Shown piece after piece: positions 34,539-43,657 of a DNA stretch of 64,000 nt (positions within the stretch are counted from its first letter, which is position 1; each line of letters opens with the position of its first letter). A program made the translations under genes and the position numbers. The notes under the pieces were generated by a model that was not told the origin of the DNA, did no database searches, and saw only the letters and a list, made by a program, of their open reading frames with translations. The DNA is from Sinorhizobium saheli (GTDB taxonomy: Bacteria; Pseudomonadota; Alphaproteobacteria; Rhizobiales; Rhizobiaceae): the NCBI RefSeq assembly GCF_001651875.1, contig NZ_LNQB01000068.1, positions 62,001 through 126,000 of the forward strand. The letters run 5' to 3'.

Positions 34539-34724
34539 TCAGGCCGCCTCGGTCTCGTCGACGATGCGAGCCTTGATGTTCTCGATCATGTTTTCGCGGA
34601 TGACGGTTTCCCCATGGGTTTCGCGCATGTGCTCCACCGCGCGGCGGACGATCTCCGCATCTTCGTCGGCGCGAGTGTGCCAGGGACAACCCGGGACGAG
34701 CGAACCGCATTCGAACAGGCGCAT
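34539..34724 (-). CDS. DUF1059 small protein
   Basis: A 61-residue protein starting MRLFECGSLVPGCPWHTRAD; the frame is open further upstream, but the perfect ribosome site (GGAAGGAGG, about 7 nt from this ATG) fixes the start. The two Cys (positions 6 and 13) and the following acidic helix are the DUF1059 signature; family function unknown. A GGAAC-N18-GTT element 60-85 bp upstream marks it as a candidate RpoE2 (general stress) regulon member. Confidence 0.85.
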   Translation of the reverse strand: MRLFECGSLVPGCPWHTRADEDAEIVRRAVEHMRETHGETVIRENMIENIKARIVDETEAA

Positions 34725-34782
34725 GACGTTCCTCCTTCCTTCAATCGTCTGCAATCGGCAAAGCCTGGAAAAGCCTAGCATC

Positions 34783-34808
34783 AACCCGTGCCGCGGCCAA
34801 ATCGTTCC
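34783..34808 (-). promoter_or_regulatory. GGAAC-N18-GTT, candidate RpoE2/EcfG-type promoter
   Basis: On the minus strand GGAAC (34808-34804) is followed after 18 bp by GTT (34785-34783), i.e. GGAAC-N19-TT, matching the RpoE2 consensus. The distance to the DUF1059 start codon (58 bp) suits a short untranslated leader. Confidence 0.55.
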
Positions 34809-34953
34809 GGTTGTGCCGATATACTGTTGCTTGCCTCGACCGCCGACATCATGAAGCTGCGTTCTGCGACGTGAGTGGAGAAAATCCTGTCGTCACGCGG
34901 TTCCTTGATGCTATGGCTATGCGATCCCGCAAGACAAAGGCCCGCTTCGAGAC

Positions 34954-35496
34954 ATGACCGCCATTCAATCGGAACTGATTTCCGCCATCCGCAGCATCCC
35001 GGACTATCCGAAGCCGGGCATCGTTTTCCGTGACATCACCACCTTGCTCGGCAATCCGCGGGCCTTCCGCCGGGCGATCGACGAACTGGTCCAACCCTAT
35101 GCCGGCAACAAGATCGACAAGATCGCCGGCATCGAGGCGCGCGGCTTCATTCTGGGCGGTGCGATCGCGCACCAGCTTTCGGCCGGCTTCGTGCCCATCC
35201 GCAAGAAGGGCAAGCTTCCCTACGATACCGTCAGGATCGCCTACAGCCTGGAATACGGCGTCGACGAGATGGAGATGCATCGCGATGCGATCGTTCCCGG
35301 AGAGAAGGTGATCCTTGTCGACGATCTGATTGCGACCGGCGGCACGGCGGAAGGCGCGGTCAAGCTCCTGCGGCAGATGGGCGCGGAGATCGTCGCCGCC
35401 TGCTTCATCATCGACCTGCCCGAGCTTGGCGGCCGCAAGAAACTCGAGGCGCTCGGCGTCGATGTCCGGACGCTGATCGCGTTCGAGGGGCATTGA
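34954..35496 (+). CDS. apt: Adenine phosphoribosyltransferase
   Basis: A 180-residue purine salvage enzyme converting adenine and PRPP to AMP. The PRPP-binding loop [16 protein letters not shown] is near residues 117-132, and the family motif [14 protein letters not shown] is upstream. The length is standard for Apt. The gene stands alone on the plus strand and converges with the second MaoC gene. Confidence 0.96.
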   Translation: MTAIQSELISAIRSIPDYPKPGIVFRDITTLLGNPRAFRRAIDELVQPYAGNKIDKIAGIEARGFILGGAIAHQLSAGFVPIRKKGKLPYDTVRIAYSLEYGVDEMEMHRDAIVPGEKVILVDDLIATGGTAEGAVKLLRQMGAEIVAACFIIDLPELGGRKKLEALGVDVRTLIAFEGH

Positions 35497-35538
35497 GAGA
35501 GGAAGGAGCCGCCGTTTCCAGCGGCTTCCCGGTCCGCC

Positions 35539-36009
35539 TCACGCAAATTCTATGACCTTGCTTTCGAAGCGGATCACCGCCTCGCCGTGCTGGTTTTCGC
35601 CTTCGCAGAGGATCGTGTTGATCCGCCAGCCGGGGCGCGACGCGACCACGCGGGCCTCGATCAGCGTGACCGCATAGGTGATCGTGTCGCCGGCATAGAC
35701 CGGCTTCAGCCACTTGAGCTCACGGAAGCCGGGCGAGGGGCCGAGCTTCGGCGCGTGCAGGCCTTCGGCGGCGAGCCGTTGGATCTCACCCTTCCAGAAT
35801 TCGACGAAGCAGTGCATCCAGCCGGCACTGGTGTGCCAGCCGGAGGCGCAGAGACCGCCGAAGAGCGAGTGCCTCGCCTCTTCCTCGTCGAGATGAAAGG
35901 GCTGCGGGTCGAAATCGCGGGCGAAGCGGATAATGTCCTCGGCGGCGAAGGTCAGGCTGCCGATCACGACCCTTCGGCCGGCTTCGTAAAGTTGTGCGAG
36001 CGTCATCAT
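35539..36009 (-). CDS. MaoC-like hot-dog dehydratase, second of a tandem pair
   Basis: A 156-residue MaoC/(R)-hydratase fold protein starting MMTLAQLYEAG. It carries the catalytic hydratase motif in FARDFDPQPFHLDEEEARHSLFGG with the Asp-His pair. Its start overlaps the stop of the first MaoC gene by 4 nt (ATGA), and the two share the DFDPQP-x-HLDEE pattern, indicating an ancient duplication. MaoC pairs may act on enoyl-CoA substrates as heterodimers; the substrate is unknown. Confidence 0.87.
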   Translation of the reverse strand: MMTLAQLYEAGRRVVIGSLTFAAEDIIRFARDFDPQPFHLDEEEARHSLFGGLCASGWHTSAGWMHCFVEFWKGEIQRLAAEGLHAPKLGPSPGFRELKWLKPVYAGDTITYAVTLIEARVVASRPGWRINTILCEGENQHGEAVIRFESKVIEFA

Positions 36010-36461
36010 GCCCGGCGCTCCGCGTCGCGCCGGCGGAACATGACCGAGCATTCCGAGACCGCCACGGCTTCGCCGTTCTGGTTCTCGATTTCGTTGCGGA
36101 ACTTGACGATGCCGATCGCGGGTTTCGACTTCGATTGGCGCGATTCCAGCACCAGGCTGAAGCCCGAGAGCAGATCGCCGGCAAGGACCGGCTTCTTCCA
36201 CTCCATGAAGTCGATGCCCGGCGAGCCTTGCGAGGAGGAATTGCCGAGAAAGGCATCGATCATCATCCGCATGCCGATGGCGCTCGTGTGCCAGCCGGAA
36301 GCGGAGAGGCCGCCGAGAATGCTGCCCTTGCCCGCCTCTTCGTCGAGGTGCATCGGCTGCGGATCGAATTCCTTGGCGAAAGCGATCATGTCTGCCGTTC
36401 GCATCTGGACCGGGCGATAATCAAAGCGCCGTCCCGGCGAAAAATCCTCGAAATAGAGCAT
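36006..36461 (-). CDS. MaoC-like hot-dog dehydratase, first of a tandem pair
   Basis: A 151-residue protein starting MLYFEDFSPGRRFDYRPVQM with a strong ribosome site (GAGGAAG) upstream; the open frame beyond it is not coding. The hydratase motif is FAKEFDPQPMHLDEEAGKGSILGGL. Its C-terminal NEIENQNGEAVAVSECSVMFRRR is typical of MaoC-family dehydratases that resemble acyl-CoA hydratase 2. It is translationally coupled to the following paralogue. No polyketide, PHB or fatty-acid gene is adjacent to suggest a pathway. Confidence 0.87.
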   Translation of the reverse strand: MLYFEDFSPGRRFDYRPVQMRTADMIAFAKEFDPQPMHLDEEAGKGSILGGLSASGWHTSAIGMRMMIDAFLGNSSSQGSPGIDFMEWKKPVLAGDLLSGFSLVLESRQSKSKPAIGIVKFRNEIENQNGEAVAVSECSVMFRRRDAERRA

Positions 36462-36585
36462 GCCGACTTCCTCATGTTGCGCCGCCCTCTCTGGCGGGAT
36501 CTGACAGCTCCACATGGCGCTTGACGCCGGTTCATGCAACCACTTACTTGGGGTTGCGCCGTCCCGCCTGTACAAGGAGCAAATC

Positions 36586-37665
36586 TTGACCGAACTGAAC
36601 ACAGCACTTGCCGCCGCTGCCGACAAGGGGATCATCTTGCCGCATCAGGTAGGGGCCCTGGAAGCATATCTCCTGGAGCGCGGCATTGGTACAGGCGGCC
36701 GTGACGCAGCCTTGCGGGCGGGCACCCCCGCCGAAATCAAGACGGCGGAAGACAGCGAGCAGCCGCTGTTTCTAAGAGGATTTCATGACATCCTGATCAC
36801 GATCGGGGTCGTCATTGCCCTGGTGGGGCTTTCCGGCATTGGCGGCGTACTCATCCTGCTGCCTGCGATCCTGGTGCTCGCCGAAATACTGGTTCGGCGG
36901 CAGAGGCTGGCCTTGCCTGCGGTTAGCCTGTCACTCGCAATGGTTTGGTGCGTCGCCATTGCGGCGCAGGACTTCGTGACCGACCAGGAGTGGGAGCGGT
37001 TTACCCGAGGAGTGATCTTCGTTTGGGCCTTTCCGCTGCCGCTCTGCTTGTTCTATTGGCGTTACCGGGTGCCCCTGTCGCTCGCGCTGTTCCTGCTCTC
37101 GGTCGCTGCCGCTGCAGTCATCCTCGTGCTCTTCGTCCTTTGGGAGGCGTGGAGAATCGACGCTGGCCTGGATCCGTATCTGCTCTCCAGCATCGTGTTC
37201 ATCGCGGCGCTGGCGGTTTTCGCAGCAGCACTTCGATATGACATTTCGGATCCGCGGCGCGTGACGCCGCGCTCGGACACCGCGTTCTGGCTGCATATGG
37301 CAGCGGCGCCGGGATTGTTCTATGCGATGCTCGGTTTGATCACCGGCGGCGAGGCGTTTTGGTTGAGCGGCGAGGGGGACCTGGGTCGCGCAGCGGCTGT
37401 TGTGCTTCTTGTCGCATTTTTGATGACAATCGGCTTGGTGATCGACCGTCGGGCGTTCGTCACTTCGGGCCTGTTGTCGCTCGGCGGCGCGATCTGGGTC
37501 ATCCTCAACGAAGCGGGCGTCTCATTCGACACCTACGTCTTCGTCGTGTTCGCCGCCGTTGGCCTGACGGTGCTTGTCATAGGGATTTTCTGGCAGGCGC
37601 TGCGCCGCGTGGTGATGCGGCTGTTACCGGATGCCATAACGACGCGCCTACCTGCCACGCGCTGA
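36586..37665 (+). CDS. DUF2157-like multi-pass membrane protein
   Basis: A 359-residue integral membrane protein with a 30-residue N-terminal helical segment (LNTALAAAADKGIILPHQVG) and about ten hydrophobic helices. The likely start is TTG at 36586, because AAGGAG lies 6 nt upstream; an in-frame ATG at 36514 lacks a ribosome site and overlaps the divergent MaoC promoter. It resembles DUF2157/DUF4401-type proteins of unknown function. Its base composition is slightly less GC-biased at third positions than its neighbours. Start choice is moderately sure; function unknown. Confidence 0.75.
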   Translation: MTELNTALAAAADKGIILPHQVGALEAYLLERGIGTGGRDAALRAGTPAEIKTAEDSEQPLFLRGFHDILITIGVVIALVGLSGIGGVLILLPAILVLAEILVRRQRLALPAVSLSLAMVWCVAIAAQDFVTDQEWERFTRGVIFVWAFPLPLCLFYWRYRVPLSLALFLLSVAAAAVILVLFVLWEAWRIDAGLDPYLLSSIVFIAALAVFAAALRYDISDPRRVTPRSDTAFWLHMAAAPGLFYAMLGLITGGEAFWLSGEGDLGRAAAVVLLVAFLMTIGLVIDRRAFVTSGLLSLGGAIWVILNEAGVSFDTYVFVVFAAVGLTVLVIGIFWQALRRVVMRLLPDAITTRLPATR

Positions 37666-37844
37666 CGGCCTCCAGCGGCCGCTGTCTTTCGGTGAGCACG
37701 CGTTGCGCGATGACCGCTCGACTGCGAGGTGTGAGGCGGGTATTTGGTTTCGACGTCCATTCGGTCCCCTGAGAATCACTGAAGCTTCGACAACATCAGC
37801 TTTCCCGGTCGAGACCGGATGGACGGCCTGTTGGACGCTCCGTT

Positions 37845-38948
37845 TTAGGTATTGAAGCGGAAGTGAATGACGTCGCCGTCCTGGACGACGTATTCCTTGC
37901 CTTCGTCGCGTGCCTTGCCCGCTTCCTTGGCACCGTTTTCGCCGCCATAGGCGATGTAATCGTCATAGGCGATGGTGTTGGCGCGGATGAAGCCGCGCTC
38001 GAAATCCGTATGGATGACGCCGGCGGCCTGCGGCGCCTTGGTGCCGCGCGGAATCGTCCAGGCGCGCGTCTCCTTCGGCCCGACCGTGAAATAGGTGATG
38101 AGATCGAGCAGCTTGTAGCCGGCGCGGATCAGCCGGTCGAGGCCGGCCTCTTCGAGACCGAGCGCGGCCAGGAATTCCGTCGCTTCCTCTTCCGGCAACT
38201 GCGCGACCTCGGATTCGATCGCCGCCGAGATGATGACGGTTTCGGCGCCTTGCTCCTTCGCCATCTTTTCGACGGCGCGGGTGTGCTCGTTGCCGGTCGC
38301 CGCATCGCTTTCGGCGACATTGCAGACGTAGAGAACCGGGTGGGCGGTGAGCAGGTTGAGGCCCTGCAGGATGCGCAGTTCGTCCGCATCGAGCTTCGCC
38401 AGCAGGGTGCGGACCGGCTTGCCTTCCTGCAGGAGCTTCAGCGAGGCTTCCATGATCGGAAGCTGCGCCATCGAGTCCTTGTCCTTGCCGGTCGCGCGCT
38501 TGCGCGTCTGTTCGGTGCGCCGCTCGAGGCTTTCGAGATCGGCAAGCATCAGCTCGGTCTCGATCGTCTCGGCGTCCTCGACCGGATGAATGCGGCCTTC
38601 GACATGGGTGATGTCGTCGTCCTCGAAGCAGCGCAACACGTGCACCACGGCGTCGACCTCGCGGATATTGGCGAGGAACTGGTTGCCGAGGCCTTCGCCC
38701 TTCGATGCGCCGCGGACGAGACCCGCGATATCGACGAAGGAAATCCTCGTCGGGATGATCTCCTTCGACTTGGCGACGTCGGCGAGCTTGCGCATGCGCG
38801 GATCGGGAACGGCGACCTCGCCGGTGTTCGGCTCGATCGTGCAGAAGGGATAGTTCGCCGCCTGTGCCGCCGCCGTCTTGGTCAGTGCATTGAAGAGTGT
38901 GGACTTGCCGACATTCGGCAGCCCGACGATACCGCATTTGAAGCCCAT
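37845..38948 (-). CDS. ychF: YchF (Ola1-like) redox-regulated ATPase
   Basis: A 367-residue Obg-family P-loop protein that binds ATP rather than GTP. The P-loop is GLPNVGKST (residues 8-16), and the base-specificity motif is NVAESD (family NxxE form) instead of NKxD. The coiled-coil insertion and C-terminal TGS domain ([20 protein letters not shown]) are present. ATG 38948 gives the standard length; a TTG start two codons upstream is possible. YchF is linked to ribosome binding and negative control of oxidative-stress resistance in other bacteria. Confidence 0.96.
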   Translation of the reverse strand: MGFKCGIVGLPNVGKSTLFNALTKTAAAQAANYPFCTIEPNTGEVAVPDPRMRKLADVAKSKEIIPTRISFVDIAGLVRGASKGEGLGNQFLANIREVDAVVHVLRCFEDDDITHVEGRIHPVEDAETIETELMLADLESLERRTEQTRKRATGKDKDSMAQLPIMEASLKLLQEGKPVRTLLAKLDADELRILQGLNLLTAHPVLYVCNVAESDAATGNEHTRAVEKMAKEQGAETVIISAAIESEVAQLPEEEATEFLAALGLEEAGLDRLIRAGYKLLDLITYFTVGPKETRAWTIPRGTKAPQAAGVIHTDFERGFIRANTIAYDDYIAYGGENGAKEAGKARDEGKEYVVQDGDVIHFRFNT

Positions 38949-39131
38949 GGCCAAAACCTGTCATTCTTGATTGCTTGGGCGTGGCTATGGGATAAAGGAG
39001 AGAAGCGGTCAAGCTCTTCGCGCATATCCGGGCGTGCCCGAGCGCCTTTCCCCGCGAATGTCCCGGTCGCGGTGCCGGCGGGTCCCGGCGATCGTAACCG
39101 CCTCCTCGTGACGTCAACCGGTGGGCTTCCG

Positions 39132-39443
39132 ATGAGTGACAGTGACGTTGCCGCAAAACGGAAAACCAGGTCGAAGCCGAAGCTGGAACGGCCGAGGCTC
39201 TACAAGGTCATCCTCGTCAACGACGATTACACGCCGCGCGAGTTCGTCGTGATGGTGCTGAAGGCCGTCTTCCGGATGAGCGAGGAGACCGGCTATCGGG
39301 TGATGATGACGGCGCACAAGCTCGGCACATCGGTCGTGGTGATCTGCGCCAAGGATGTCGCTGAAACCAAGGCCAAGGAGGCGACCGACCTCGGCAAGGA
39401 AGTCGGCTTCCCGCTCATGTTCACGACCGAACCGGAGGAGTGA
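39132..39443 (+). CDS. clpS: ATP-dependent Clp protease adaptor ClpS
   Basis: A 103-residue N-end rule adaptor that delivers substrates to ClpAP. The core YKVILVNDDYTPREFVVMVLKAVF and TAHKLGTSVVVICAKDVAETKAKEA are typical, with the N-terminal binding-pocket residues (ND) conserved. The N-terminus is short and basic. Rhizobia often have two ClpS proteins; this copy is not next to clpA and so is probably the ClpS2-type (inference). It converges with pth. Confidence 0.93.
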   Translation: MSDSDVAAKRKTRSKPKLERPRLYKVILVNDDYTPREFVVMVLKAVFRMSEETGYRVMMTAHKLGTSVVVICAKDVAETKAKEATDLGKEVGFPLMFTTEPEE

Positions 39444-39479
39444 CGGTCCTGGTCGCCGCCCAATTCTGCGCGGCGTGCG

Positions 39480-40199
39480 TCAGTCCCCCTTCGAGCCGAA
39501 CATCTTCTTCAGCATTTCGGCCATCGGACCGGTTGCCGGGAGCTTCTTCGGCTGGGCCGCGGCGCGGGCCTGGTGGATGTGCGACTGCGCCGCCGGCTTC
39601 TTCGACGCCCCGGGCTTTTCCGCCTCCGGCTTGCCGCCCGTCGCGAGCGCGATCTTGTTCAGGAGTTGCGACTCCTCGCCCTTCACCAGCATCGCCGCAT
39701 TGTCGGCGATCGTGTCCAGCAGCGGTGAAAGCCAGGCCTGGTCGGCCTTGGCGAAGTCGCCGAGCACATGGGCATGCACCAGCTCCTTTACGCCCGGATG
39801 GCCGATGCCGAGGCGCAGGCGGCGGTAGTCCTTGCCGCAATGGGCGTCGATCGACTTGATGCCGTTGTGGCCGCCGTGGCCGCCCCCGGTCTTGATCCGC
39901 GCCTTGCCGGCCGGCAGGTCCAGCTCGTCATAGATGACGACGATATCCTCGGGCGCCAGCTTGTAGAAGCGCATGGCCTCGCCCACGGCTTCGCCGGAAA
40001 GATTCATGAAGGTCTGCGGCTTCACCAGGAGCACGCGCTCGCCGCCGATCTCGCCTTCGGCGATCTCGGACTTGAACTTCTTCGACCAGGAGGAGAAACC
40101 GTGACGCCGCTGAATGGCATCGGCCGCCATGAAGCCGATGTTGTGGCGGTTGCCGGCGTATTTCGGGCCTGGATTGCCAAGTCCGGCGATGATCAGCAT
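39480..40199 (-). CDS. pth: Peptidyl-tRNA hydrolase
   Basis: A 239-residue Pth that recycles peptidyl-tRNA. The catalytic His is in NRHNIGF, and [14 protein letters not shown] and [24 protein letters not shown] are family blocks. The C-terminal extension (about residues 185-239) is Lys/Ala/Pro-rich, as in rhizobial Pth. The start is ATG 40199; the longer open frame is formed by the RIME repeat. In many rhizobia pth follows rplY, but here a binding-protein gene and a GGDEF-EAL gene lie between them. Confidence 0.95.
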   Translation of the reverse strand: MLIIAGLGNPGPKYAGNRHNIGFMAADAIQRRHGFSSWSKKFKSEIAEGEIGGERVLLVKPQTFMNLSGEAVGEAMRFYKLAPEDIVVIYDELDLPAGKARIKTGGGHGGHNGIKSIDAHCGKDYRRLRLGIGHPGVKELVHAHVLGDFAKADQAWLSPLLDTIADNAAMLVKGEESQLLNKIALATGGKPEAEKPGASKKPAAQSHIHQARAAAQPKKLPATGPMAEMLKKMFGSKGD

Positions 40200-40265
40200 G
40201 TCGGCAAGCTCCTGATGCGCATTTGCTCCACGGGCGGAGTGGAACGGCGCGGAAGCGCCCTTTTT

Positions 40266-40374
40266 GCCCCTCATCCCGCTGCCGCAGCCTTCTCCCCGCA
40301 GGCGGGGAGAAGGGGTATGCCGCGCCGCTAGAGTCCCTCTCCCCGCTTGCGGGGAGAGGGTTAGGGTGAGGGGC
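40266..40374. repeat. RIME-like intergenic repeat, inverted orientation
   Basis: The element runs GCCCCTCATCCCGCTGCCGC..CCTCTCCCCGC..GGGGAGAGGG-TTAGGGTGAGGGGC. It is the reverse complement of the usual orientation and has the internal CTTCTCCCCGCAGGCGGGGAG hairpin. It accounts for about half of the 234-bp gap between pth and the binding-protein gene and creates a spurious extension of the pth frame. Confidence 0.83.
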
Positions 40375-40433
40375 AATCACCCCTGTTCCGTTATTCAACC
40401 CCAAGATCATCGCGACCGGGCCAAAGTCAATGC

Positions 40434-41168
40434 CTATTTCGCCGCCTGCTCGATGCGGGTCGGCGGCAGGCCGTAGCGCTCGAAGATCCGGTTCTGCGTC
40501 CCATCGGCGATGAGGCGATCGAGCTCGGACTGCAGGCGGGCGATGATTTCGGCCGGCATGTCGCGGTGGCAGGCAATCCCGTATTGCTTGCCTTCGAGCA
40601 CCAGCGCCGCCTCGACCGGCATTCCGTCGCTGCGCATGCTCTCGAACGTCTTCTGGGAAGTCATCATCAGATCGATGCGGCCGGCCACGAGCTTCTTGAG
40701 CGTCGAGTCGAGATTGGCGGCATAGTCGATTTTCCGGAAGCCGTGTTCCTTGAGATAGGTGGCGGAAAAGTCCTCGCGCTGCGTCCCAATGACGAACTGT
40801 TGCGCCGCCTCGACCGAGCGCGGTGCGACGGCCGAGCCCTTGCGGCGCACCATGATCATCTGGTCGACGAGCAGCGGCTCGACCCATTTGAACTTCCTGT
40901 CCCGTTCGGCATCGTGACCCGTGGTGAAGACGCAATGGAACGGCTGGGCTTCCGCAAGCGCAAAGGCTCGCGCCCAGGGCAGGACCTCGATCTCGTAAGG
41001 CAGGTCGAGCGCCTTCGCGATCAGTTCGACCTGTTCGACCGACGCACCGCTTGCGCCCTTCCCGTCGGTGAAGTTGTAGGGGGGATATTCTTCGGTGACA
41101 AAATGGATCGTTTCCGCATGGGCGGTGGCGGCAAGACCGAGGAAGAGTGCCACGATCAATTGCTTCAT
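40434..41168 (-). CDS. Periplasmic solute-binding protein family 3
   Basis: A 244-residue secreted protein starting MKQLIVALFLGLAATAHAET with a clean signal peptide. It has the SBP_bac_3 fold, with EEYPPYNFTDGKGASGASVEQVELIAKAL at the start and ERYGLPPTRIEQAAK at the C-terminus. The family usually binds polar amino acids, but no ABC permease or ATPase gene is adjacent. It may be an orphan binding protein or act as a sensor partner. It is preceded by the repeat at 41193-41297 and lies on the same strand as the GGDEF-EAL gene upstream. Confidence 0.87.
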   Translation of the reverse strand: MKQLIVALFLGLAATAHAETIHFVTEEYPPYNFTDGKGASGASVEQVELIAKALDLPYEIEVLPWARAFALAEAQPFHCVFTTGHDAERDRKFKWVEPLLVDQMIMVRRKGSAVAPRSVEAAQQFVIGTQREDFSATYLKEHGFRKIDYAANLDSTLKKLVAGRIDLMMTSQKTFESMRSDGMPVEAALVLEGKQYGIACHRDMPAEIIARLQSELDRLIADGTQNRIFERYGLPPTRIEQAAK

Positions 41169-41192
41169 GCCCATTTTCCTTTTCATGTTGGC

Positions 41193-41297
41193 GCTAGAGC
41201 GGATGCACTCACATGCGTTCGCGCACCGCTCTATTTCATTGTTTTTGCCGCATTTGTGCGACGCCAGGTGCCTTCACCCGACTGCAAAATGCTCTAA
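41193..41297. repeat. CTAGAGC-type intergenic repeat overlapping the GGDEF-EAL stop codon
   Basis: The element begins GCTAGAGCGGATG and ends AAAATGCTCTAAG, so its termini are inverted repeats (CTAGAGC / GCTCTAA-like). Similar elements are common in Rhizobiales genomes. It provides the TAG stop codon (41294-41296) of the GGDEF-EAL gene and fills the gap up to the binding-protein gene. Confidence 0.65.
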
Positions 41298-43657
41298 GCC
41301 TGATGGCTCGCCTTGGCTTCCGATTCGTTCTCCAGCATCGCCACCATGTCGTTGATCGGCATGGGCCGGCTGAAGAGATAGCCCTGGCCATTATCCACAC
41401 CAAGCTTGCGCAAAAGCTGCCATTGATCCTCAGTCTCGATGCCTTCGGCAACGACGGTGCATCCCATCTGGTGCGAGATGGTGCGAATGCCCTTGATGAG
41501 CATCCTGCTCTTGCGCCTGACGTCCACCGCATTGGAGCTCAGCGAGCGGGTGAAGGACTGGTCGACCTTGACGATGTCGACGGGGAACCGGTTGAGATAG
41601 CTGAGCGAGGAATAGCCGGTGCCGAAATCGTCGAGGGCGATCCGGCAGCCGAATTCGTTGAGCTGCTTCAGGACGGCATGGACCTCCGGATTGTCGAGCA
41701 TCAGCACCGCTTCGGTGATCTCGATGACGATCCGCTGCGGCGAGATATGGTGCTTGAGCAGGAGCGCCGCGAGCTTGTGCGGGAGGGTGATCTCGAACTG
41801 CAGCGGCGAGAAGTTCACGGCGAGATAGGTGTCCTGGGTTCCGTCGAGCGCGGCGATCGCCGCGAGGTGACGGATCGCCTTTTCCAGCACGCGCTCGCCG
41901 ATGCGGCCGATCGTGCCGGTCTCCTCGGCGATGCCGATGATCTTGCCGGGCGGCATGAGCCCCTTTTCGGGATGGTTGAGCCGCATCAGCGCCTCGAAGC
42001 CGACGATCTTGCCATCGCCAAGGCTGACGATCGGCTGCAGCCAGGTCTCGAACCAGTCTTCCCTCAGGCCCGCCTCGATGCATTGTTCGATCTCGTGGCG
42101 CTCGCGTGCCGCATCGAGCATGCCCGCGTCGAAGATCTGCTGGCCGTTCTTGCCGTCGCGCTTGCGCGCATACATCGCCATGTCGGCCTTGAGCAGGAGG
42201 TCTGCAGCGCCCGTGGCATGGGCGGGGTAGACGGAAATGCCGACGCTGGCGCTGACGGAGAGCTCGTTGCCGGCGACCGGCATCGGCTCGCGCAGCGCCG
42301 CGCAGATCCGCTCGCCGATTTCGCTCGCGAGGTCGACGACTTCGGCGGCGGCAACGAGGATGGCGAATTCGTCGCCGCCAAGCCGCGCCATCACGTCTCC
42401 GGGGCCGAGCGTCGCGCGGATCAGTTCCACCGTCTGGCGGAGCACCGCGTCGCCGGTGGCGTGGCCGAAATTGTCGTTGATCCACTTGAAGCGATCGAGA
42501 TCGATGAAAAGGCAGGCAAGCTGCATGCCGCATTCGTCGGCGCTCCGGATCGCCTCATCCAGCGCGCTTTCGAAGCCCTGGCGGTTGAGGAGGCCCGTCA
42601 GGTGGTCGGTGATCGCCTGGGCATGGTTGCGGCTTTCGGCCTGCTTGAGGGCCGTCACGTCGGTCATCACCGAAAGCGACAGTCCGTTGCTGCCGGTCTC
42701 CGTCTCGAGGATGAGCACGGTCATGAATTCGCCGTCGGCCTTGCGGAAGGGCAGGGTGACTTCGCGGATCGTGCCGTTGCCGGGGGCGGTCGACTGCACG
42801 TGCAGGCGATGGGCCTCGTGCCAGTTCGGGTCGACGAAATCGGTGAAGTTCCGGCCGATGACCGCTTCGCGGGCGTAGCCGGTCGCAAGCAGCCAATAAT
42901 CGCTGACGGCGGTGAGGCGGCCTTCGGCATCGAGCGAGAACAGCATGGCCGGCGTGAGGTTGTAGATTTCGGTGGCGCGGCGATGCGCGACCTTCAGTTC
43001 CTGCTCCTCGCGCTCCAGCCGATCCTGCATCTCGTTGAAGTTTGCGGCAAGCGTGCCCATCTCGTCATCCGAGGTCCAATCGACCCGATGGCGTGAGCCG
43101 AGCCGCCGCGTCGCCTCGATCGCTGCCGTCAGGCGCATCAGCGGGCGCATGACCGTGAAACGGTTGCCGATTAGCGCCGCCGCAAAGACGACCGCCACCG
43201 CAAACAGAAGAATGCCTAGGATCGCCCACTCGTCCTTGCTGAAGCGCGAAAGGATGCCGGATGCGGGAACGCGGACTTCGAGCGTGCCCACGGATTTGGC
43301 GCCGTCGACGCCGTCGTAGGAGATGGCGGTCTTCAGCAGCCGTTGCTTCGCAGCCTCGACGCCGGGCCCCAGATGGGCAAGGACGTTGCCCGTCGCATCG
43401 CGAATGACGACCGCCTCGACATCGGTGGCGTTCATCAGCGAGCGGGCGATCCGCTCGATGCCGTCCTGGTCGAAGTCCCACATGGGCTTGGCGATGGCTT
43501 CGGCGCTCGCCTCCATCAGGAATTCGACGTTGTGCAGGCGCTCGCGCGCGAGCCGCTCGGTGGATATGGTCAGGAAAAGAGCGAGCAGCGGTGCAACGAA
43601 AGCGAGCATCGCCCCGCAGATAATGGCAATGAAACGGTTCTCCACCGAATGCATCAT
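41294..43657 (-). CDS. Membrane GGDEF-EAL protein with HAMP and PAS domains
   Basis: A 787-residue c-di-GMP enzyme. Order: transmembrane helix (about 10-32), periplasmic sensor with DFDQDGIERIARSLM (about 35-155), second transmembrane helix (about 160-180), HAMP (about 180-235), PAS (about 245-345, LTPAMLFSLDAEG), GGDEF (about 365-520) with intact ARLGGDEF, and EAL (about 525-775) with GFEALMRLNHPEK and DDFGTGYSSL. Both active sites look complete, so it may make and degrade c-di-GMP. The inhibitory RxxD site five residues before GGDEF is degenerate (GPGD). Output cannot be told from the sequence alone. The stop codon lies inside a CTAGAGC repeat. Confidence 0.94.
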   Translation of the reverse strand: MMHSVENRFIAIICGAMLAFVAPLLALFLTISTERLARERLHNVEFLMEASAEAIAKPMWDFDQDGIERIARSLMNATDVEAVVIRDATGNVLAHLGPGVEAAKQRLLKTAISYDGVDGAKSVGTLEVRVPASGILSRFSKDEWAILGILLFAVAVVFAAALIGNRFTVMRPLMRLTAAIEATRRLGSRHRVDWTSDDEMGTLAANFNEMQDRLEREEQELKVAHRRATEIYNLTPAMLFSLDAEGRLTAVSDYWLLATGYAREAVIGRNFTDFVDPNWHEAHRLHVQSTAPGNGTIREVTLPFRKADGEFMTVLILETETGSNGLSLSVMTDVTALKQAESRNHAQAITDHLTGLLNRQGFESALDEAIRSADECGMQLACLFIDLDRFKWINDNFGHATGDAVLRQTVELIRATLGPGDVMARLGGDEFAILVAAAEVVDLASEIGERICAALREPMPVAGNELSVSASVGISVYPAHATGAADLLLKADMAMYARKRDGKNGQQIFDAGMLDAARERHEIEQCIEAGLREDWFETWLQPIVSLGDGKIVGFEALMRLNHPEKGLMPPGKIIGIAEETGTIGRIGERVLEKAIRHLAAIAALDGTQDTYLAVNFSPLQFEITLPHKLAALLLKHHISPQRIVIEITEAVLMLDNPEVHAVLKQLNEFGCRIALDDFGTGYSSLSYLNRFPVDIVKVDQSFTRSLSSNAVDVRRKSRMLIKGIRTISHQMGCTVVAEGIETEDQWQLLRKLGVDNGQGYLFSRPMPINDMVAMLENESEAKASHQA

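Noticed and set aside
40200-40376. N-terminal extension of Pth within the repeat
   Set aside because: The extension is a translation of the RIME-like element; standard Pth length starts at 40199.
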